35,159 nt of DNA. Source: Kribbella steppae (GTDB taxonomy: Bacteria > Actinomycetota > Actinomycetes > Propionibacteriales > Kribbellaceae). A model generated the notes under the pieces. The model worked only from the letters and a program-made list of their open reading frames with translations. It did not search any database and was not told the DNA's origin. The stretch lies in NCBI RefSeq assembly GCF_004342025.1, contig NZ_SLWN01000030.1, positions 1 to 35,159 of the forward strand, given 5' to 3'. The position numbers and the translations under genes are program-made. Shown here piece after piece: positions 1 to 5,945 of this stretch (positions within the stretch are counted from its first letter, which is position 1; each line of letters starts with the position of its first letter).

Positions 1-66
1 TCCTTGGACGCCGCCGTCCTCGCCGCCCGGATCGAGTCGACCTTCAGCCTGCTGGCCTCGTCGTAG
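1..66 (+). CDS. 3' end of an unidentified gene (partial)
   Basis: An open frame enters from the left edge and ends at the TAG at 64-66, giving 21 residues that finish FSLLASS. The composition (Ala, Leu, Ser, one Arg-Ile-Glu stretch) looks like a normal actinobacterial C-terminus, but it is too short to assign to a family. The next reading frame begins about 40 bases later on the same strand. Whether this is a real gene end cannot be judged without the sequence to the left. Confidence 0.35.
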   Translation, partial: SLDAAVLAARIESTFSLLASS

Positions 67-107
67 TCTGACCCCGACCGGCCCCTCGTCCGGCCCATGG
101 GTCCGAG

Positions 108-806
108 GTGCACGTCGTAACCATGAACCGTGGTGGGAACGGCGGCCCTCTGGGGTCGTTCAACGGAAGCAACGTGTGCAGCTGGGCCGAGCATGCCTAC
201 CGGCACAATCCCGGCCGGGAGGGTTACCCGGCGTTGACCCCGGCCGCGATCGGTGCGGCCCGCCTGCTGGAGTGCCGCTCCGCCATCGGGGCTATGGCCA
301 CCGTCACCCCAACGGCCGGGTACACGGCCGGCGCCCTGTATCACCACGAGGGCGGGCTGCTGGATGCGTTTGGAACCAGCCCGACCGGGGTGGACGAGGT
401 CAAGGCCATCATCGCCGGTTTCGCCGCCAGCCACCCGAACTCGTTCCACCACACGATGTCCTATACCGACGACCACCCAGACCACGCTGCCTGCGGTGAG
501 GGCCTGAGGCATCTGAAGCTCGAGAATCCGAGCCTGGTGAACTCGCGGTTCTTCGTGTCTCGGCTGTACTGGGGTCCGACTCCGCCGCGACCGGCCGATG
601 TGGCCGCGGCGCCTGGACTCGCGTGGTTCAAGGCCGGTCCCCGTAAGGCCGAATTCGACTCAGTGCTGCGGAACCGGGTGGTGAAGGCCTTCAGTGCATG
701 GAGCCCGGCGGCCGGGTCGTACGCGATCGGATATCACCAGGTGGCCGGCCAGTTCAGCAACAACTTCGGGCCCTCGGCATCGATCGACAATCTCTGGCAC
801 GCCTGA
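108..806 (+). CDS. PIG-L/LmbE-like deacetylase, N-terminally truncated
   Basis: The frame encodes 232 residues from a GTG. The clearest family mark is SYTDDHPDHAA near residue 120: PIG-L/LmbE zinc-dependent N-deacetylases carry an HPDH-type metal motif there, usually followed by a helix as seen here (GEGLRHL). The first residues (VHVVTMNRGG) match the second beta strand of that fold. The family also needs an earlier AHPDDE motif some 25-35 residues upstream. It is absent: the frame is closed by a TGA at 69-71 and the few codons between show nothing like it. The protein therefore lacks part of its zinc site and is probably inactive, a 5'-deleted relic. There is no good ribosome binding site before the GTG. 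The family call is fairly sure from motif and layout; the substrate (sugar, mycothiol-like or other) is unknown. Confidence 0.6.
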   Translation: MHVVTMNRGGNGGPLGSFNGSNVCSWAEHAYRHNPGREGYPALTPAAIGAARLLECRSAIGAMATVTPTAGYTAGALYHHEGGLLDAFGTSPTGVDEVKAIIAGFAASHPNSFHHTMSYTDDHPDHAACGEGLRHLKLENPSLVNSRFFVSRLYWGPTPPRPADVAAAPGLAWFKAGPRKAEFDSVLRNRVVKAFSAWSPAAGSYAIGYHQVAGQFSNNFGPSASIDNLWHA

Positions 807-897
807 GGTCTCGGAGGCGGCAACGAACCATGCCACTGCATGTCACGCCGTGGTAGAGCATGTGGTCGCCGGCGGGCGACTTGGCCAGGCCCCGGAC

Positions 898-2126
898 CTA
901 CTTGGGCAGCTTGGCGTGATGCGCGGACCAGAAGCCGCCGTTCCCACTGGCGAGCTGCTGGTGCGGCGGGATGGTGTAGATCCGGATCCGGTTGTCCAGG
1001 AAGTCGGAGATCGCCAAGACGCCGCCGTCCTCACTGACGTCGAGGCCGGTGGTCTGGTTGCCGGCCACGATCGCGTCCAGCGGGCGCCCGGTCATGGCGT
1101 CCAGTACGACCACCGAGCCCCATTCGGGGCCTGGGATGTAGTAGCTCTTCGGATTGTTCCGCCCACGGCAGGACACGAACAGCACACTGCCGTCCGGACT
1201 GAGGTCGATGGTGTTGGGATGATCGTCGACGATTGCCAGTCGCCGCGCCTTGCCGGACGCCAGGTCCACGACGTATACCGAGGCGGTGCCCATGTCGCTG
1301 GCGTAAAGCTGTCGTCCGTCGCCGACCAGGTGCCGCATGGCACCACCCGTGCGGAGCAGAATTTTCTGCTTCCCGCTGCGAAGGTCGATGCTCGCGAGCT
1401 CCCCGTTTTCGTAGCCCGCCACGTAGAGGGTCCGGCCGTGTGGCGCCGGGTAGAGACCGCGGGGGGTGTGCACGGTGGGGATGACTTTGCGAACCCGCCA
1501 CGACGGTAGGTCGATCACCGAGATGTCATGGCTGGTCCAGTTCGCCGCATACAACGTGCGTTCGTCCGGCGACAGCGCCAGCACCTTCGTCCATACACCT
1601 TTGACATCCACGCTGCGCCGTACTCTGCGCGAGGCGACGCCCAGCTGCCATACAGTGCCGGTCTCCATCTGCGACGCATATGCGGTCTTGCCGTCACGGG
1701 TGAAGATCACCTCGACTGCGCCGCCGTGAGGCCGAGCCGGATGCCGGCCAGCTTGGCGCCGGATACGGCGTTGTGGACGGCAACGCCATCGCCACCGAGC
1801 AACGTCACCCAGAGCTCCTTGCCGTCAGGGGTGAAGGCCACCTGCTTGGGAGCCCGCCCGGTGGCGTAGCGGTTGACGGACCGGACCACCTGGCCGGCCG
1901 GGTCCTTGAACCGCGTATTGGGCGGAATCCTTCGAGTCGTTGGCGGTTGCGTGGCGCTCGGTGCCGTCGTACCGGCCGATGCCGGCGGTGCGGAGGTCGG
2001 GACCCTGCTCGCGGGAACGGTGGACCCTGGCGCCGACGATGGGCCCGAGGCAGTATCTGAGCACCCCGCCGCGGTCAGCGCCGCGGCTGAGAGAAGCAGC
2101 GCGGAGATCCCGCGTAGCCTGCACAT
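898..2126 (-). pseudogene. YncE-like beta-propeller lipoprotein, broken by a frameshift
   Basis: Two overlapping frames on the minus strand make one protein of about 400 residues. The first (2126 to 1707) starts with a lipoprotein signal, LTAAGC with Cys22 as the lipidation site, then a Ser/Thr/Pro-rich linker and the first propeller blade (AFTPDGKELWV). The second (from about 1730 down to 898) continues with blades such as IFTRDGKTAYAS, LSPDERTLYAANW and LSPDGSVLFVSC, the repeat style of seven-bladed YncE/surface-layer propellers. The two join if one base is restored near 1727-1732, giving ...RLGPHGGAVEVIFTRDG. As written, the first frame hits TGA at 1707-1709. The intact protein would be exported and anchored on the outer face of the membrane, possibly binding a ligand. 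Pseudogene or single-base sequencing error are both possible. Confidence 0.72.
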
Positions 2127-2410
2127 TCAGTCAGCGTAGACGCGGTTGGCAATGGCTGGTGAGCGCGACACGTGGGGCCACGTCACGTACGCAGCATGCA
2201 CGCGACGCCGACGCAGCGTGGGATGGCTGATCAGCCCCTGCCTGTCAAGTTGGCTGGAAGCTTTGGGTGATCGTTCGGATCGTCTGGCCAGGATAATTCG
2301 GACTGGTTCGTTCCGGGTACCGGCGAAGGTGCAGCGGAAGCGCCGCGTTACGCGGCTGAATCGGCTGACAGCACACCGTCGGGGACGGGCGGTCTTGTCA
2401 GGGAGTGACC
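2127..2410. other. Intergenic gap with one short palindrome
   Basis: About 280 bases lie between the divergent lipoprotein gene and the membrane protein gene. No convincing coding frame is seen. The only structure noted is ACGTGG-GG-CCACGT at 2170-2183, perfect six-base arms around two G, which could be a regulator site for either gene. Promoters for both neighbours should lie here, but no clear -35/-10 pair could be picked out. Confidence 0.4.
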
Positions 2411-3160
2411 ATGATGCGTCGGCGAGGCGCGGTCCACGGGGACAGAGAGTCCGAAGTCATCGAAGTCGGACTGGATGAGTTGTTGCGGACCGGCTACGAG
2501 GGCGCGGAGGACGATCCTGACGAAGGCCAGTCCGGCCGTAACCAGGCCGGCGACCCGGGCACCGATGATGACGCTGCTGATCCGGGCACCTTTGACGAGT
2601 GGCGGGCGGAGCAGCCTGACCGGGCGGGCGCGTCCTTCGGTGCCGCATTCTTCGGCTGGCTGGTCGCCAGCGGCACCGCCATACTCCTGCTGGCGTTGGT
2701 CAGTGTTGTTGGCGCCCTGATCGGCTGGGAGAAACTTGCCGACTGGTCAGAGAGTGACGCCACTGGCTGGCTACATGTCGGCGCTTGGATCGTCCTCGTT
2801 CTGTCGATGGGAATCGGTGGGTTCTCAGGCGGCTATGCCGCCGGACGGATGGTGCCATCGCATGGCGAACGGCAAGGTGTGGGCGTGTGGTTCTTCAGCT
2901 GGGGCGCCGCCGGCCTCATCGTCGGGCTGGGCTACGTGGCGGACCGTAAATACGACCTTGCGGCGAGGATCGACTGGCCATCCTTGCCAATTGCCGAGGC
3001 CGATCGTACGGCGGCGGCTTTGGTCGCACTCGTCGCGATTTTGCTCGTCACGTTGGTGGGGGCGGTGTTGGGCGGCGCCGCAGGGAACTCCTGTTACGAG
3101 CGGTTGAGTCAGCTCGACAGGCATGACGAGCCGATGACCGACCATCGGGAGACCGAGTAG
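2411..3160 (+). CDS. Hypothetical four-helix membrane protein
   Basis: The product is about 249 residues from the ATG at 2411, chosen because AGGGAG at 2399-2404 is well placed; GTG at 2405 and ATG at 2414 are alternatives. Residues 1-75 are hydrophilic and acidic, rich in Asp, Glu and Gly, with no signal peptide, so this part should be a disordered cytoplasmic tail. Four hydrophobic segments follow at about residues 79-107, 124-147, 158-179 and 203-227, with small-residue helix motifs (GGFSGGYAAG, GAVLGGAAG). The C-terminus is charged. The layout resembles small actinobacterial membrane proteins of unknown role with glycine-zipper-like helices; no catalytic motif is visible. It is one of the few undamaged genes in the left third of the window. 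Function unknown. Confidence 0.7.
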   Translation: MMRRRGAVHGDRESEVIEVGLDELLRTGYEGAEDDPDEGQSGRNQAGDPGTDDDAADPGTFDEWRAEQPDRAGASFGAAFFGWLVASGTAILLLALVSVVGALIGWEKLADWSESDATGWLHVGAWIVLVLSMGIGGFSGGYAAGRMVPSHGERQGVGVWFFSWGAAGLIVGLGYVADRKYDLAARIDWPSLPIAEADRTAAALVALVAILLVTLVGAVLGGAAGNSCYERLSQLDRHDEPMTDHRETE

Positions 3161-3207
3161 CCCGGACCCGGCGGGGCAACCGCAACCTGTAGCGAGTGCG
3201 TGACGGT

Positions 3208-3714
3208 ATGACGGCAGGTCAGCTGGGGGTCAGCTCCGCGCTGATCGTCGCGGTACTGCCGACCTGGGCAGCCGGCCCGGTGCCCCGGCTTCGGCAGATG
3301 CTAACGGCGCTCGCAGCGGGCAGGGTGATGGGTGAGCACAAGAGTCGTGGCGATGCTTCGCTGCTCTGCCTGCAGGGTCGCGCCGTGGTCCATGCCGGTG
3401 ACGCGAATGTCGAGCTGGGGCCGGGTGACCTGGTCGCGGTGCCGCCGCAGCGTCATGACGTCGAAGCCCTGGATTCATCTGTCCTGCGGCTCACAGTCGC
3501 ATTGCACTGGCCCAGGTCGGTCTTCGTGATGGCGGGACTCGTCGCGGGCGGCGCCGACCGAACTGAGGGCCTGCCTGCTGTACGAGGTGCATCGGCACAG
3601 CGAGAACGAGGATTCATCTGCAGCCAGCTGAGTCGGTGGTTGCCAACGACAACTACTAGCTGCTTCTCGGATGAAACAATTGTTTCAGTGTCCGAGGAGG
3701 GACACGCACCTTAA
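3208..3714 (+). CDS. Small cupin-domain protein with an aberrant C-terminal tail
   Basis: From ATG 3208 (GTG 3196 is possible; neither has a strong ribosome binding site) the frame encodes a cupin of about 100 residues. It contains the usual order of a strand with GEHKSRGDASLLCLQGRAVV, a turn with ELGPGDLVAVPPQRHDV, and a closing strand LRLTVALH. The conserved His and the GPGDL turn are present. Stand-alone cupins of this size bind a metal or small ligand, or act as sensors. After VALH (about 3508) the last 60 or so residues do not look like a cupin. They run across unrelated sequence and stop inside the repeat at 3688 (ending SEEGHAP). The natural 3' end has therefore probably been lost. A short piece of a second, related cupin lies at 4865-4897. 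Confidence 0.55.
   Translation: MTAGQLGVSSALIVAVLPTWAAGPVPRLRQMLTALAAGRVMGEHKSRGDASLLCLQGRAVVHAGDANVELGPGDLVAVPPQRHDVEALDSSVLRLTVALHWPRSVFVMAGLVAGGADRTEGLPAVRGASAQRERGFICSQLSRWLPTTTTSCFSDETIVSVSEEGHAP
3673..3686. promoter_or_regulatory. Perfect 14-base palindrome GAAACAATTGTTTC
   Basis: GAAACAATTGTTTC is its own reverse complement and is unusually AT-rich for this DNA. It sits two bases before the repeat at 3688. It could be a dimeric repressor operator (TetR- or MarR-like sites have such symmetry) or simply a recombination join. No regulator gene lies beside it. Confidence 0.3.
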
Positions 3715-3722
3715 CCACACGC
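3688..3722 (+). repeat. Recombinase-tail repeat, copy 1 (solo)
   Basis: This 35-base copy carries the inner hairpin GTGTCC-GAGGAG-GGACAC and the right half TTAACCACACGC. It is identical to copy 4 over the full 35 bases. The left outer arm (GCGTGTGGTTA) seen in copy 4 is missing, and no recombinase coding sequence lies upstream. In the recombinase frame it still reads VRGGTRTLTTRIELNA followed by a stop. It separates the cupin gene from the CcdA fragment, so it looks like a footprint left by an excision or by recombination between copies. Confidence 0.75.
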
Positions 3723-3827
3723 ATAGAGCTCAACGCGTGAGTCCTGCTGCAAGTGCCGGGATCCAGCATGTCCCGGCTCCACCGGTGGACCCCCGGCATG
3801 CCTTGCTCTGGGCGAACGGCGTCGCGA

Positions 3828-4055
3828 TCGGGCGCGCTGGGATTCGCTGCGGCGATGACGGCAGGGATCTTGCTCGTGTTCGGCGTCTTCGGATTGGCGC
3901 TGGCATCGGTGGCCGGGACGATCCAGCAGCGCCTGCCGTGGTTCACCGTGATCCTCGGCCTCATACTGGCCGCGTTGGGCTGCTGGTTGCTGGCCGGCCG
4001 TAACGTGCCGGGTCTGCGGATCGCGACTGGCCGCGGACCCGCACTGACGCGATCC
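3828..4055 (+). pseudogene. Fragment of a CcdA-type thiol-transfer membrane protein
   Basis: The frame encodes GFAAAMTAGILLVFGVFGLAL, then QQRLPWFTVILGLILAALG and WLLAGRNVPGL. This is the middle of a cytochrome c biogenesis/DsbD-like CcdA protein: a membrane helix with FAAAMTAG, a PW-containing loop, a second helix, and the basic linker that usually leads to the next cysteine-bearing helix. Just upstream, a different frame reads VAIGRA, the normal lead-in to this helix, so about two bases seem lost near 3830 in a CG run. Both ends of the family (the N-terminal PCG cysteine helix and the C-terminal helices) are missing. It follows repeat copy 1 and is followed by unrelated codons to a stop at 4143-4145. 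It cannot make a working transporter. Confidence 0.6.
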
Positions 4056-4165
4056 GGCGCCGGATGGCTCGGCCCGGGATGCGATCTCGAACAGCCCGAG
4101 ATCGTGGTCGTTCGTGGATCCGTCCGACTGCACCTGATGATTTGACGGCAGTCGGTTCGCGGGGC

Positions 4166-4603
4166 TTAGCTGCTGTAGATCCGATCTGGCGTTACCAGCA
4201 CTGCGGCACGTCGCTGCTCCGCCATCACCCGGTCGTACTCGTCCCAGTCGTCGTGCTGACCGCCGGCGGCGAGAAAGATGTCCCGCAAGAGTTGCGGTAG
4301 TCGGTCCGCTGCGAGCCATGGCTGTGGGTCGTCGAGTCCGACGATTTCCGCCCGTCCTTCGACCGTGGCCCAGTGCCACCCCTTGCGGAAGGTCGCGGAC
4401 ACCTGCGGCCGGGCCCTGAGGTTCATGAGCTTGACGCGCCCATAGGTCACGAAGGCGAGCACCTGCTCACCGGTGGCGGGATGTGGCAGGACCCCGGCGT
4501 TCACGACTGAAGCCTGGATAGTGGCATCAGCTCTGAGGGTGGAAACCACTGCGAGCCCGCTCTCTTCGCGGGCCAGCGACGCGGCCTCGGTCAACGTCGT
4601 CAT
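4166..4603 (-). CDS. PPOX-class F420/flavin-dependent oxidoreductase
   Basis: The protein is 145 residues from the ATG at 4603, chosen because GAGGAGG lies just before it; a longer frame upstream is unlikely to be used. It has the split-barrel pattern of pyridoxamine-phosphate-oxidase-like proteins of the TIGR03618/F420-binding kind: a helix at the start (TLTEAASLAREESGLAV), strands VVSTLRADATIQASVVNAG and VLAFVTYGRVKLMNLRARP, then VSATFRKGWHWATVEGRAEIVG, and a C-terminal helix with the DEYDR and RAAVLVTPDRIY elements. Such proteins bind FMN or F420 and reduce or oxidise small molecules. The length is normal and no damage is seen. It stands alone on the minus strand; the partner substrate is unknown. 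Confidence 0.8.
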   Translation of the reverse strand: MTTLTEAASLAREESGLAVVSTLRADATIQASVVNAGVLPHPATGEQVLAFVTYGRVKLMNLRARPQVSATFRKGWHWATVEGRAEIVGLDDPQPWLAADRLPQLLRDIFLAAGGQHDDWDEYDRVMAEQRRAAVLVTPDRIYSS

Positions 4604-4911
4604 TCGTCCTCCTCGGCTGCCCGGCTCGAACAGCCGGATCAATTGCGGCCGGCCATCCTTGTCCGCCCAAGGCAATCAAAGAGTCACCGGAACATTGTTC
4701 GACGGTACGGCGTGACTTCGAGAACGTGACCTTCGAGGACGACGTACAGCCGGGCAGCGGAGGCGACGCTACTTCTACCTCCGCTTCCGGGGAGGAGCAC
4801 GAGAAGGGCTCTGGTTTGTGTCCGCCGCTGTGCTCCTGTCGGTCACAGCAATTGGCTGACGACGGTCGCCGTGCCGCCTCAGCGCCACGACGTCGCCGAC
4901 ACCGGCCATCT
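4604..4911. other. Gap with a cupin shard and an inverted repeat
   Basis: No complete gene is visible. A perfect seven-base inverted repeat (GCGGAGG ... CCTCCGC, 14-base loop) lies at 4757-4784, without a T-run. At 4865-4897 the plus strand encodes VAVPPQRHDVA, almost the same peptide as the cupin at 3433-3465 (VAVPPQRHDVE) but with different codons, so it is a diverged paralogue piece rather than a recent copy. A long frame through this gap (from 4726) is in phase with OsmC but has non-protein-like composition. Confidence 0.45.
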
Positions 4912-5628
4912 GTGTGCGCCACCGCGAGAGACCGCTTCGACATCGAGATGCGTGGTCACGTGGTCACCGTCGATCAGCCGCAGGACGCCGGCGGCCAGGA
5001 CTACGGCCCGACGCCTACCGAGCTGTTCGTGGCAAGCGTGGCGTCGTGCGTCGAGTTCTACGCACGCCGCTACCTCGCACGCCATCACATCGACCCCACC
5101 GGCCTGTCCGTCCGGGCGTCGTACCACCTCGCGGCCAAGCCACCACGGGTCGACCAGATCGAAATCAGCATCGACGTTCCGACCGACCTACCCGCCACTC
5201 GCCGCGACGCTCTGCTCGCGGTCGCCAACCACTGCACCGTGCACAACTCACTGACCACACCGCCCAGGGTCGAAATCACCTTGGCGGACCGGAACTCCTT
5301 CGCGACGTTGAACGCGTCTGCGGTGGTGGGCCTGCCTTCACTAAAGGTGTGGCCGTGGTGTCTCCAGAAGTTGGCCAACGCCCGCTCGATCAGCAACGCC
5401 TACCGGACGTTGTGGACCATCCCCAGCCGGTCGAGGTCATCGAAGTGCACCGGCAGCAGGTCCACGTGCCGGTACTCGATCGTCGGTGCGGTTGCGACGG
5501 CTGCGGTCACGACGGAACCTCCGGAAGCTGGGCGGATCATGCATCAGGTGGACCAGGTAGTCGAGTGCTCGCCTCGCAGTGCGAGGACGACGTCGGCGAC
5601 GTCACGCACCGACTCCTCCACGCGGTAG
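4912..5628 (+). CDS. OsmC-family protein with displaced 3' end
   Basis: The recognisable domain runs from about 4921 to 5286. It begins with RDRFDIEMRGHVVTVDQP and has both family cysteines in context: ASCVEFYARR and NHCTVHNSL. OsmC/Ohr-type proteins use these two cysteines to reduce organic hydroperoxides, so the active site is preserved. GTG at 4912 is the most plausible start; longer starts add unlikely sequence. The natural protein should end soon after RVEITLA. Instead the frame continues for about 110 residues through sequence that is really the antisense of a thioesterase gene (from about 5292), to a TGA at 5626-5628. The product would have a meaningless tail. The OsmC stop codon was probably removed by the deletion that joined the two genes tail to tail. 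Confidence 0.62.
   Translation: MCATARDRFDIEMRGHVVTVDQPQDAGGQDYGPTPTELFVASVASCVEFYARRYLARHHIDPTGLSVRASYHLAAKPPRVDQIEISIDVPTDLPATRRDALLAVANHCTVHNSLTTPPRVEITLADRNSFATLNASAVVGLPSLKVWPWCLQKLANARSISNAYRTLWTIPSRSRSSKCTGSRSTCRYSIVGAVATAAVTTEPPEAGRIMHQVDQVVECSPRSARTTSATSRTDSSTR
5292..5510 (-). pseudogene. Hot-dog acyl-CoA thioesterase remnant with in-frame TAG
   Basis: Reading from a GTG at 5510 (GGAGG seven bases upstream) gives MTAAVATAPTIEYRHVD, then VHFDDLDRLGMVHNVR, a TAG at 5402-5400, then ALLIERALANFWRHHG and ADAFNVAKEF. The segment around the stop matches the 4-hydroxybenzoyl-CoA thioesterase pattern, in which the acidic residue sits in a D-D-L-D..G-M-V-H-N motif followed by R-Y-A-L-L-I-E-R. 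The TAG stands exactly where Tyr (TAC/TAT) is expected. After about residue 73 the homology ends abruptly and the sequence becomes the antisense of the OsmC gene, so the C-terminal half is gone. The gene is dead twice over. It lies 33 bases downstream of the small monooxygenase-like gene and was probably cotranscribed with it. Confidence 0.75.
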
Positions 5629-5849
5629 ACGTGGCAGATCGAGCGGGCTAGCTCGCTGGCCATGAACCGCTCCATCGACGCGGCGGAGTCCCAAACGTAG
5701 ACGCCGCCGTACTCACCGCTCTGGAAGCGGAGATAGTACTTCTGCCGTAGCCCGGGGATGGCAAGGTACTCGGGCGCACGGACCTGGAAGAGCTCTGTGA
5801 TGCGCTCGTCCGGCAGCGCCGACCGGAAGCGGACGATCTGGATGACCAT
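5544..5849 (-). CDS. Small ABM/YdhR-like monooxygenase-fold protein
   Basis: The product is 101 residues from ATG 5849, with GGAGG five bases upstream. The sequence fits a dimeric ferredoxin-like alpha/beta fold: a first strand MVIQIVRFRSAL, a helix with FQVRAPEYLAIPGL, strands QKYYLRFQSGEYGGVYVWDS, then AASMERFMASELARSI. The order IPGL ... YGGVYVWDS is typical of YdhR/antibiotic-biosynthesis-monooxygenase-like proteins, which act without cofactor or serve as accessory or stress proteins. It seems intact. It is divergent from the SARP-like regulator (96-base shared gap), which may once have controlled it, and precedes the dead thioesterase. Substrate unknown. Confidence 0.75.
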   Translation of the reverse strand: MVIQIVRFRSALPDERITELFQVRAPEYLAIPGLRQKYYLRFQSGEYGGVYVWDSAASMERFMASELARSICHVYRVEESVRDVADVVLALRGEHSTTWST

Positions 5850-5945
5850 GGTTTCCTCCCTGGTGGTTGCGACATCAGCCTGACCGCCGCTCCTGGACCC
5901 GGCCTGGAGTCCCGCTGGATCAGCCGGCGGCCGTACGCTTCGAAT

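Noticed and set aside
4757..4784. Hairpin GCGGAGG ... CCTCCGC as a terminator
   Set aside because: The loop is 14 bases, there is no T-run, and no gene ends just before it on either strand in a suitable position.
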